Of a stretch of DNA of 7,945 nt, positions 1-4,492 are shown in pieces; position 1 is the first letter of the stretch, and each line of letters begins with the position of its first letter. Position numbers and translations under genes: made by a program. The notes under the pieces were generated by a model. That model had not been told where the DNA came from. It did not search any database and worked only from the letters and a program-made list of their open reading frames with translations. Source of the stretch: Rubrobacter sp. (GTDB taxonomy: Bacteria > Actinomycetota > Rubrobacteria > Rubrobacterales > Rubrobacteraceae); NCBI GenBank assembly GCA_016781705.1, contig JADDPV010000115.1, forward strand, positions 1-7,945. The letters are read 5' to 3'.

Positions 1-24
1 GTGGGTGGAGGCGGTAGAGGCGTT

Positions 25-53
25 GTGACATCAATAGCCCGGAACGGTATAAC
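25..53 (+). promoter_or_regulatory. Candidate sigma-A promoter of the first gene
   Basis: A -35-like GTGACA at 25-30 (overlapping TTGTGA at 23-28) and a -10-like TATAAC at 48-53 are separated by exactly 17 bases, the usual housekeeping spacing. Transcription would begin near 60, leaving a leader of about 35 bases before the ATG at 95. The match is by eye only. A small gene with its own promoter fits a mobile-cassette reading of 95-482. Confidence 0.5.
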
Positions 54-94
54 TACTAGTTCGGCGGACAAGAACTTATCCCATCGAGGTGATT

Positions 95-415
95 ATGAGT
101 ACCGATCCAGATCTGATTACACACTTGTCAGACTTCCTTCGATCGACGCCTGATGACTGGAACCTAAAGACAATCGATGACGAGACCGAGCGGGAAGCGG
201 TTTTCGATCGGTTGCGCGGCATCCGCTATGTAGAGAAAGAGGGAAGGGACTACGCCGAGTACTCGGGCGCGGAGGAGGCGTTCGGGTCCGCCTTCGCACA
301 CGAGGTGCGACAGCCGTGGCAGTATGAGGCCGAGCGACAGTTCGCGGAGATTCTGGAACAGTACGAGCTGGTGTGGGGCCGCGGCTACGAAGTAATTGTT
401 CGTAGGCGTCGTTAG
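95..415 (+). CDS. Small acidic protein of unknown function
   Basis: The product is 106 residues and I do not recognise its family. It is soluble, with no signal peptide or membrane segment, acidic in the middle and ending in a basic run (VRRRR). It is rich in aromatic residues (Trp and Tyr) and has a helix-like stretch, YEAERQFAEILEQYELVW, near its C-terminus. The ATG at 95 is chosen because GAGGTG at 86-91 then acts as a Shine-Dalgarno sequence; an in-frame GTG at 89 would lie inside that site. A promoter-like pair lies at 25-53 and an attC-like palindrome begins at 422, right after the stop, which is where an integron cassette carries its recombination site. That layout is suggestive of a cassette gene but says nothing about function. 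Confidence 0.65.
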   Translation: MSTDPDLITHLSDFLRSTPDDWNLKTIDDETEREAVFDRLRGIRYVEKEGRDYAEYSGAEEAFGSAFAHEVRQPWQYEAERQFAEILEQYELVWGRGYEVIVRRRR

Positions 416-421
416 CCAGCC

Positions 422-482
422 GCCGAACAACGGCATGCAGCGGACGGCGCTGCGCCGCCACCGCTGATGCCGAGCGTCGAGC
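422..482 (+). other. attC-like integron recombination site (possibly decayed)
   Basis: The element starts with GCCGAAC (422-428, one mismatch to the R'' box RYYYAAC) and ends with GTCGAGC (476-482, one mismatch to the R' box GTTRRRY). Inside, GGCATGCAGCGG (432-443) pairs with CCGCTGATGCC (461-471) along its whole length except for a single unpaired G at 437, matching the extrahelical bases typical of attC. The terminal part holds a further CGGCG / CGCCG pairing (445-449 with 453-457). Length, order of parts and position 6 bases after a stop codon match family knowledge of attC sites; the layout recalls the aadA1 site from memory. No integron integrase gene is in the window and no second site was found. 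An unrelated imperfect palindrome is the alternative. Confidence 0.55.
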
Positions 483-525
483 CGCACTGCTTGGCGGAAC
501 ACTGCTGCGACCGCGGAAACGTGGC

Positions 526-541
526 GATTCGACAGCGAATC
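526..541. repeat. Perfect 6-bp hairpin
   Basis: GATTCG at 526-531 and CGAATC at 536-541 form a perfect inverted repeat around a 4-base loop, ACAG. No T-run follows, so it is not a convincing terminator. It lies about 85 bases before the truncated gene at 626 and could be an operator half-site pair or chance. Confidence 0.3.
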
Positions 542-625
542 AACCGGAGGCAAATCCCCGCTTGCGCATATCCGATAAAATGAAGGTAAGCGCGTCTCAT
601 TGCGCCTCGGCATGGAAGAAGAAGC

Positions 626-772
626 ATGTCCCCATACCAGCCTCGCTACTCGGCCGAAGAGACCGCCCGGCGCGGCGATGAGATCTACGAACGTGGCAGT
701 CGCTCCCACCTCGGGCCGGACGACGAAGGTAAGTTCGTCGTCATCGGCGCAGAGACCGGCATCGGGGTATAG
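626..772 (+). pseudogene. Truncated remnant of a small conserved bacterial protein
   Basis: The frame encodes 48 residues beginning MSPYQPRYSAEETARRG and containing the segment GDEIYERG followed by GPDDEGKFVVIGAETG. From memory this matches the N-terminal half of a small uncharacterised protein of roughly 80-90 residues, common in cyanobacteria and other bacteria with accessory regions, whose core reads RRGxEIYxR...GKFVAIDIETG followed by an acidic segment and a C-terminal RVG motif. Here the frame stops right after ETG (TAG at 770-772) and no other frame restores the missing half, so a deletion rather than a simple frameshift is likely. A purine-rich GGAAGAAGAAG just before the ATG could still serve as a ribosome binding site, so a short peptide may be made. 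Confidence 0.5.
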
Positions 773-819
773 CTCCCTTCTCGGGCACGTTATGCCGTAA
801 GCAGCGGTACGATTACCCT

Positions 820-1422
820 ATGGGACAAAAGCCTCCAAGAGCCGTACTGAGCAGGATCCGAAAGCTCGCGCAGATCGCGAGAGAGCTGTCCGAAGGCGCG
901 AACTTCTCTATCACGCGGCTGACGAGCCTCAAGTCCTTATGTGAAGATCCCGAAGCCGCAGCCCGGTTTGCCGTGTGTCTGGCGAACCATACCAGCCAGA
1001 GAGCCAGCGAGATATTCGACTCGGAGTATCTGAGCAAGAACGAACGGGAGATGCACAACGAGTTGATCGAAAGGGCCGTCGAACGGCTCGGGAGCTATGT
1101 CGAGAGACCCTCCGACCCGAAACGCGAAGTACTTAGAGATCTGCTGCGTGAACTCGAGAGTGTGAACGATGAGTACAAACCCATTCCGTACGGAACAGCG
1201 AGGATGATCAAGAACCGATATATCCTGGTCGTGGAGGACGCGGTGCGATGCGTCTTATCGCCGTACTCTGCCCCGAGCTGGGCATACCGTTTGGCGCGGG
1301 ATTATACCGAGCGCTACAATCCCAGGTATGCGACGGGGCTCATTCCGGAATCGGCGCCTCTGGTCATGGACATCGTCGGTTTCTGGTGTGAATACTATTC
1401 GATAGACCGGGATGAGCTGTAA
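820..1422 (+). CDS. Conserved-looking protein of unknown function, 200 residues
   Basis: The product is 200 residues, soluble, largely helical by eye and without signal peptide or membrane segment. I do not recognise a named domain; the N-terminal stretch (FSITRLTSLKSLCEDPEAA at about residues 30-48) is reminiscent of uncharacterised proteins seen repeatedly in actinobacteria and cyanobacteria, but this is recollection without a search. A basic N-terminus (MGQKPPRAVLSRIRK) is followed by amphipathic helices, then a Tyr- and Arg-rich segment (about 150-180) and an aromatic C-terminus. The ATG at 820 gives the longest frame, but only a weak purine-rich stretch precedes it, so the start is not firm. 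Upstream lies the truncated gene at 626-772 and downstream a roughly 125-base gap before the antitoxin-like frame. Codon use looks coding throughout, with no internal stop. Confidence 0.7.
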   Translation: MGQKPPRAVLSRIRKLAQIARELSEGANFSITRLTSLKSLCEDPEAAARFAVCLANHTSQRASEIFDSEYLSKNEREMHNELIERAVERLGSYVERPSDPKREVLRDLLRELESVNDEYKPIPYGTARMIKNRYILVVEDAVRCVLSPYSAPSWAYRLARDYTERYNPRYATGLIPESAPLVMDIVGFWCEYYSIDRDEL

Positions 1423-1530
1423 TGCTACGCACGATCCCTCTGACAACCACTCGAGTGCGCCCCCGGTGAAGCTTGACGTTAAGCCGCGCCTCCTCTACAG
1501 GGGAGCCTTTTGGCGTGCTATGTTCCGGTG

Positions 1531-1544
1531 TGAACCGCGGTTCA
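1531..1544. promoter_or_regulatory. 14-bp perfect palindrome, candidate operator
   Basis: TGAACCGCGGTTCA is a perfect 14-base palindrome ending 4 bases before the ATG at 1549. A -10-like TATGTT lies at 1519-1524, so the palindrome would cover the transcription start. Antitoxins commonly bind such sites to repress their own operon; that this one is bound by the adjacent gene products is inference. Confidence 0.45.
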
Positions 1545-1548
1545 AACC

Positions 1549-1749
1549 ATGAGCATGCCCCCGGAACGGCTCGAAGCCGAAGCACTGAAACTCCCGATCC
1601 GCGAGCGTGCATCTCTGGCGCATCGCCTTCTGGAGAGCCTGGACGAAGATCCCGTGGAAACCGAACGCCGCCTGGCCGGGCACCGCGCGGGCCAAACCTT
1701 TGGCCCTACGGACCAGCAATCCGCCACGCCCTCAGAGCCAACCGTCCTG
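1549..1749 (+). pseudogene. Addiction-module antitoxin-like N-terminus (PF09720 type), broken
   Basis: The first 35 or so residues (MSMPPERLEAEALKLPIRER, then ASLAHRLLESLDEDP) match the N-terminal signature of the putative addiction-module component family PF09720 / TIGR02574: a leading helix with LEAEALxLPxxERxxLAxxLLxSL followed by an acidic DEDP. Normal members are about 70-80 residues and end with a helix of the form W...E...RR...EYRSGEV. Here that part is reduced to ETERRLAGHRAGQ, implying loss of some residues, and the frame then runs without a stop into the winged-helix remnant at 1750-1991. No toxin gene of the RelE/ParE class, the usual partner, is recognisable downstream. The ATGs at 1549 and 1555 are both possible starts and neither has a clear Shine-Dalgarno sequence. 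A 14-bp palindrome lies directly upstream. Confidence 0.6.
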
Positions 1750-1991
1750 GATACGAAGGCGAGGTACACGCCGAAGCAAGGCCAATACCTCTCCTTCATC
1801 TACTACTACACAAGACCCACGGCCTCCCTCCGTCGGAAGCCGATATGCAGCGCTACTTCAGGGCGTCGCCACCGGCGGTGCATCAGATGATTCTTACGCT
1901 GGAGGCAAGGGGCCTGATCGAGCGGGTACCCAGGACGCCCCGATCCGTGCGGCTGACGGTGCCCCGGTCGGACTTTCCCGACCTGGAATGA
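1750..1991 (+). pseudogene. Frameshifted LexA-like winged-helix DNA-binding protein
   Basis: Joining two frames gives a complete small helix-turn-helix protein. Frame one supplies YTPKQGQYLSFIYYYT (1765-1812), frame two supplies KTHGLPPSEADMQRYF and then SPPAVHQMILTLEARGLIER, ending PRSDFPDLE before the TGA at 1989-1991. From memory this is the short (about 70-80 residue) LexA-N-terminal-like winged-helix family found in cyanobacteria and actinobacteria, where the motif reads GxPPxExDxQRYFxVxxPSVHQMxxTLExxGxI. The frames meet near 1810-1811 and one base appears to be missing. The usual ATG before the YTPKQ segment is also absent: GAT ACG AAG stands where ATG ACG AAG would be expected. Both lesions point to a pseudogene unless the single-base loss is a sequencing error. 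The gene's end overlaps the next small frame in an ATGA arrangement. Confidence 0.7.
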
Positions 1992-2056
1992 AGACGATGA
2001 TCTCTATTCCTGACGAGCTGGACATAGGCAGCATGATTTGGGAGGACACCGAATAG
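1988..2056 (+). pseudogene. 22-codon stub of a CopG/VapB-like antitoxin
   Basis: The ATG overlaps the preceding TGA (ATGA at 1988-1991), a translational-coupling arrangement. The encoded peptide begins MKTMISIPDEL, the typical start of ribbon-helix-helix or VapB-type antitoxins, and ends at TAG (2054-2056) after 22 residues, far short of the usual 60-90. The same frame continues open beyond the stop (SLEEALQTLDADTYRCLVRR and onward) until it meets the HU-like gene, so a nonsense change in a longer gene is one reading. No helix-turn or dimerisation segment is present, so this is a remnant or a chance frame. Confidence 0.35.
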
Positions 2057-2172
2057 CATGCCTCGCTCGAAGAGGCACTCCAGACCCTGGATGCGGACAC
2101 ATATCGCTGTCTGGTTCGAAGAGATGGGCTGAAGCCGTGCCGTTTGCTGGTGTCGAGAGTGAAAGGAAACCT

Positions 2173-2436
2173 GTGGCAGAACGCATCGAGAAGAAGGAGT
2201 TTGTCCGCCGACTCGCCGAGCGGATGCAGACCGACGAAGCAACGGCCGCGCGGTGGCTGGATGGCGTGCTGGAGGAGATGTGCCAGACCTTCCGCTCCGG
2301 CTGCGGGCTCACCCTGCCCGGCTTCGGAGGCTTCTACCTGGCGCGCAAGAGGGATAGCTGGGCCTTCAAGTTCAACCCCGGTCAGAAGCTGCGTGCCCTC
2401 TTCGGCTGGTCCTCCACTTACCGCGGCTCGCTGTAG
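2173..2436 (+). CDS. HU-like DNA-binding protein
   Basis: The product is 87 residues and has the HU/IHF (PF00216) architecture: an N-terminal helical dimerisation part (EKKEFVRRLAERMQTDEATA, then WLDGVLEEM at about residues 6-38) followed by the LTLPGFGGFYL turn and strand that identifies the family, and a C-terminal KFNPGQKLRALF segment equivalent to the FxPGKxLK motif of HU. The canonical arm sequence RNPxTGE, whose proline intercalates into DNA, is absent and the region between the two strands is very short, so this is a short-armed HU-like variant. The GTG at 2173 is chosen because AAAGGA (2163-2168) is well spaced and because homology starts right there; the frame is open further upstream but shows no family resemblance. 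A decayed copy lies at 3313-3597. It likely acts as a dimer on the nucleoid or a local site; the target is unknown. Confidence 0.82.
   Translation: MAERIEKKEFVRRLAERMQTDEATAARWLDGVLEEMCQTFRSGCGLTLPGFGGFYLARKRDSWAFKFNPGQKLRALFGWSSTYRGSL
2191..2409 (+). repeat. Direct repeat, copy 1 (inside HU-like gene)
   Basis: This 219-base stretch aligns along its length with 3355-3570 (216 bases), the difference being one codon. Long identical blocks include GGGCTCACCCTGCCCGGCTT and AAGCTGCGTGCCCTCTTCGG. The two copies lie about 1.2 kb apart in the same orientation, so recombination between them could delete the DUF6398 and DUF433 genes. Confidence 0.85.
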
Positions 2437-2529
2437 CACCAGACCGCGCCTGATTTGTACAATCACGTCGCGAAGATGCGCGGAGTACGAAAAGGTTGCC
2501 GCTGGTCTCGAAGCTTGGAGACGATTGAG

Positions 2530-3030
2530 ATGAGTGCGGATGGACATAGCGTCCCTCGGAAAATGAGGGAGAGATATGAAGCCGTTACCGAAATCACGGA
2601 CGAGTTCTGCCGGGAGCACCTGAACGAGGAATATGCGGAGCTATCTCGAAAAATGGCCGCTGCCCTGAGCAGAAAGAGGCCATCGCCGCTCGAAAGCGGA
2701 CGAGCAAGATCATGGGCCGCCGGTATTCTCTACGCGCTCGCTCGGGTGAACTTTCTCTTCGACCAGAGCCAGGAGCCGCGCATGAGCGCCGGTGAGCTTT
2801 GCGAGAAGATCAGCGTGAGCCAGAGCACGGCCTCGAACAAGTCCAGAGAGATATGGGGCAGGCTGGGCCTCATGCAGTTGCACCCGGATTGGTGCCTGCC
2901 GAGCATGCTCGAGGAGAACCCGCTGGCGTGGATCGTCGAGGTGAACGGTCTGCCCGTGGATGTGCGCTGGATGCCCAGAGAAGTGCAGGAGGAAGCGTAC
3001 CGGCTAGGACTGATCCCGTACGTGCCGTAG
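2530..3030 (+). CDS. DUF6398-family protein of unknown function
   Basis: The product is 166 residues from the ATG at 2530. The pattern RYEAVTEITDEFCREHLNEE, then RKRPSPLESGRARSWAAGIL and YALARVNFLFDQS, followed by a helix-turn-helix-like stretch SAGELCEKISVSQSTASNKS and the terminal VQEEAYRLGLIPY motif, matches what I remember of DUF6398 proteins. The middle part (about residues 85-115) has the form of a DNA-binding helix-turn-helix, since it is annotated by sequence shape as Leu-Cys-x-x-Ile-Ser-Val-Ser-x-x-Thr-Ala, but no role has been established to my knowledge. GGAG at 2517-2520, 9 bases upstream, supports this start; the frame extends back to 2455 but without family resemblance, and an ATG at 2563 is an alternative. 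The start overlaps the TGA of a short upstream frame (ATGA at 2530-2533), a hint of a former operon partner. The gene appears intact. Confidence 0.75.
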   Translation: MSADGHSVPRKMRERYEAVTEITDEFCREHLNEEYAELSRKMAAALSRKRPSPLESGRARSWAAGILYALARVNFLFDQSQEPRMSAGELCEKISVSQSTASNKSREIWGRLGLMQLHPDWCLPSMLEENPLAWIVEVNGLPVDVRWMPREVQEEAYRLGLIPYVP

Positions 3031-3066
3031 AAGCTTCTAACGTCTGCGAGGTATGCTGAGGTGCCT

Positions 3067-3297
3067 ATGGAGACACGCTACGAATGTATTGTGCTGAACG
3101 AGGATCATGTTCCAACCATCTTCGGCACAATGATGGAGGTCGTGGAACTGGTCGTCGAGCTGCAAGCGTGTGGGTGGAGTCTCGAAGAGTTGCACTGCCA
3201 GCACCCTTATCTGGCGCTCGAACGGGTCACCGAGTTGCGCCGCGCGGCATATCCTTCACCGGTAATTGCACCGCTGCAAGCCCACGGACTGCGATAA
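3067..3297 (+). CDS. DUF433-family antitoxin-like protein with altered C-terminus
   Basis: The product is 76 residues. Its first 50 or so residues carry the DUF433 (PF04255) signature: METRYECIVLNEDHVPTI, then FGT, then VVELVVELQACGWSLEEL and HPYLALE, matching the familiar form VPxIxGTxxxVxELVxxxxxxGWSxEELxxxHPxLxL. DUF433 proteins act as helix-turn-helix antitoxins, usually beside a PIN-like DUF5615 toxin. Family members continue with a helix ending in xALAYYxxHxEE; here that is replaced by an unrelated tail, TELRRAAYPSPVIAPLQ, so the second helix is lost. No DUF5615 gene follows; the next frame is the decayed HU copy. ATG 3067 is preferred over an in-frame GTG at 3061 since GAGGTG at 3058-3063 serves as ribosome binding site and family members begin METRYE. 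It is probably a non-functional orphan. Confidence 0.68.
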   Translation: METRYECIVLNEDHVPTIFGTMMEVVELVVELQACGWSLEELHCQHPYLALERVTELRRAAYPSPVIAPLQAHGLR

Positions 3298-3312
3298 CGC
3301 CGCTACGGTTTC

Positions 3313-3597
3313 ATGTGGATCATCACCTTTCGTGCCTCTCGCCTTTCGGTAGCCAAGAAAGAGTTCGTCTGCCGCCTCGCCGGCCGGATGCGGACCGGCG
3401 AAGCCACGCCCGCGCGGTGGCTGGACAGCGTGCTGGGGGAGACATGGCAGACCTTCCTCTCTGACCGTGGGCTCACCCTGCCCGGCTTCGGGGCTTCTAT
3501 CTGGAGCCGAAACGAGAGGTGGACCTTCGAGTTCGATCCCGGTCGGAAGCTGCGTGCCCTCTTCGGGTGGTACTCGTCTTGCCGTAGCCCGACGTAA
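3313..3597 (+). pseudogene. Decayed second copy of the HU-like gene
   Basis: Bases 3355-3570 are a diverged repeat of 2191-2409 in the HU-like gene. Conserved segments are KKEFVCRLAGRM, then PARWLDSVLGE, the LTLPGFG turn and GRKLRALFGW. Three things mark decay. The likely ancestral start, GTG, reads GTA at 3349-3351, so translation would have to begin at an unsupported ATG at 3313 that adds a 12-residue unrelated leader (MWIITFRASRLS) without a Shine-Dalgarno sequence. After LPGFG the frame encodes ASIWSRNER, whereas the next frame encodes GFYLEPKRE, the expected HU strand; thus one base was lost near 3492 and about two more near 3522, restoring frame. Finally the C-terminal end (SSCRSPT) differs from SSTYRGSL. 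It may still be translated, but the altered strand should damage the fold. Confidence 0.7.
3355..3570 (+). repeat. Direct repeat, copy 2 (inside decayed HU-like gene)
   Basis: Partner of 2191-2409. The copies share most bases but differ at many codon third positions as well as by indels, which shows an old duplication or separate acquisition of paralogues, not a recent copy. Confidence 0.85.
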
Positions 3598-3640
3598 CAT
3601 CGAGGCGTGTCGATAACTATGCGAAAGAGGAGAATTGTCT

Positions 3641-4150
3641 GTGTCGTTCAACGGAACCATCGCTGACGAACGGGAGGTCCTGGCCGTTTGTTTCGATCAT
3701 CTGTACATCGGCGACAGGCAAGTTGTTCGTTCTTTGACCCGCAGCGGATTGCCCCTGCCTGGTGGTGAAGAGCGGGCGCTCTCTTACCTGCGCGAGAACC
3801 TGGAAGGGCTTGGCGAAGAGACGTTGGCCGACTTCCTCGCGAAAAACCGCGAGCGGCATCCGGTCGAACCGGACCTCAACCCGGGAGGAAGGCTGGTCTG
3901 TGTGGACGACGAAGAATTTCATCACATCTTCCGGGACCGGGAGGGATGGAACCGGTTTCGCCGGACGTTCCCGGAGTCGGATGGCACGCTCCGGTTCTCG
4001 CGGGTCGGCTTCGACCGGGCCGTGACGCAGGCGATGATCTACGCCGGACAGCAGTTCGATTGGCACGTAGGATCCGGTGGCTTCTGGTTATTCTCGAAAG
4101 CCGGTGGAACGTGGGCTGAATCCGGCAGGGTGGGAAACTGGATCTCATAA
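3641..4150 (+). CDS. Conserved protein of unknown function, 169 residues
   Basis: The product is 169 residues with no clear signal peptide or membrane segment. It resembles, from memory, a widespread uncharacterised bacterial family that has an N-terminal Tyr/aromatic helix, a central LxxFLxxN segment (here TLADFLAKNRERHPVEPDL, about residues 64-82), and a diagnostic C-terminal half: LRFSRVGFDRAVTQAMIY, then AGQQFDWHVGSGGFWLFSKA, ending in VGNWIS. The family motif reads SRVGFxxxxTQALVYxGxxxxxLAGxGxYxLLxxxxGxWxVxxxxxxWIS. No catalytic residues can be named. The GTG at 3641 is chosen because GAGGAG at 3627-3632 lies 8 bases upstream; an in-frame TTG at 3635 is too close to that site. The gene appears intact and ends the accessory region. 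Confidence 0.72.
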   Translation: MSFNGTIADEREVLAVCFDHLYIGDRQVVRSLTRSGLPLPGGEERALSYLRENLEGLGEETLADFLAKNRERHPVEPDLNPGGRLVCVDDEEFHHIFRDREGWNRFRRTFPESDGTLRFSRVGFDRAVTQAMIYAGQQFDWHVGSGGFWLFSKAGGTWAESGRVGNWIS

Positions 4151-4492
4151 GCGCGAGCCGGGCTGATTGGTCGAATATGCGCTAACCATCGGGGATGCGA
4201 ACGCTGTAGGGGACAGTGTATATGGGCGCTCCCGTGACCCGAAGCCGGAGAGAGCTTCTCCAGCCCGGTGTGTTTATCGTCGAAAGTAGCGTGGGATGCG
4301 TGCTGTATAATGAAGGTCGGGGCGCGCCGCCGAACACGCGGTCGGCGGGTGGAGACAGGAGGAGACTATAGCCGTAATACGACCCCGATACAGTGTAGTC
4401 ATACCACGACCCTACGAGTCGGACCGCCCAAGGGAGCCGGCGGAAGCCGGGCCGAACGACCGGGCGCGCCCGATGCACCGGGGGCGCGGACG
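4151..4492. other. 342-base non-coding region before the SIS gene
   Basis: No convincing gene is seen on either strand, although the SIS frame stays open upstream to about 4268 without family resemblance. It holds a hairpin GGAGA / TCTCC (4247-4251 with 4257-4261) without a T-run, a perfect TATAAT at 4306-4311, and a purine-rich AGGAGGAG at 4357-4364 that no start codon follows at proper spacing. It marks the change from lower to higher GC, so it is the likely junction of the accessory segment with the hydrogenase-maturation genes, and it is where the missing upstream hydrogenase genes would be expected. Confidence 0.55.
4306..4311 (+). promoter_or_regulatory. Candidate -10 box TATAAT
   Basis: This is a perfect -10 consensus in a GC-rich setting, but no acceptable -35 hexamer lies 16-18 bases upstream, so it is a weak candidate for the promoter of the SIS-hypA-hypB group. 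A second option is GAGACA at 4352-4357 with TAATAC at 4375-4380, spaced 17 bases. Confidence 0.3.

Noticed and set aside
1449..1458. 10-bp palindrome CACTCGAGTG
   Set aside because: Short, no promoter or repeat context; chance is likely.
1519..1560. Possible tRNA T-arm (GGTTCAAACC)
   Set aside because: The 5-bp stem that should flank it does not form and no acceptor, D or anticodon arm is found; the signal is part of the 14-bp palindrome.
1894..2619. - strand open frame of about 241 codons, with a similar one at 3256-3660
   Set aside because: The two products resemble each other (EEGTQL, GQGEP, QPPRGR), but only because both are antisense shadows of the duplicated HU-like gene.
4180..4210. 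Second attC-like element around GCGCTAACCATC and GATGCGAACGC
   Set aside because: Only four central base pairs form and no R' box in the right place; too weak beside the element at 422-482.
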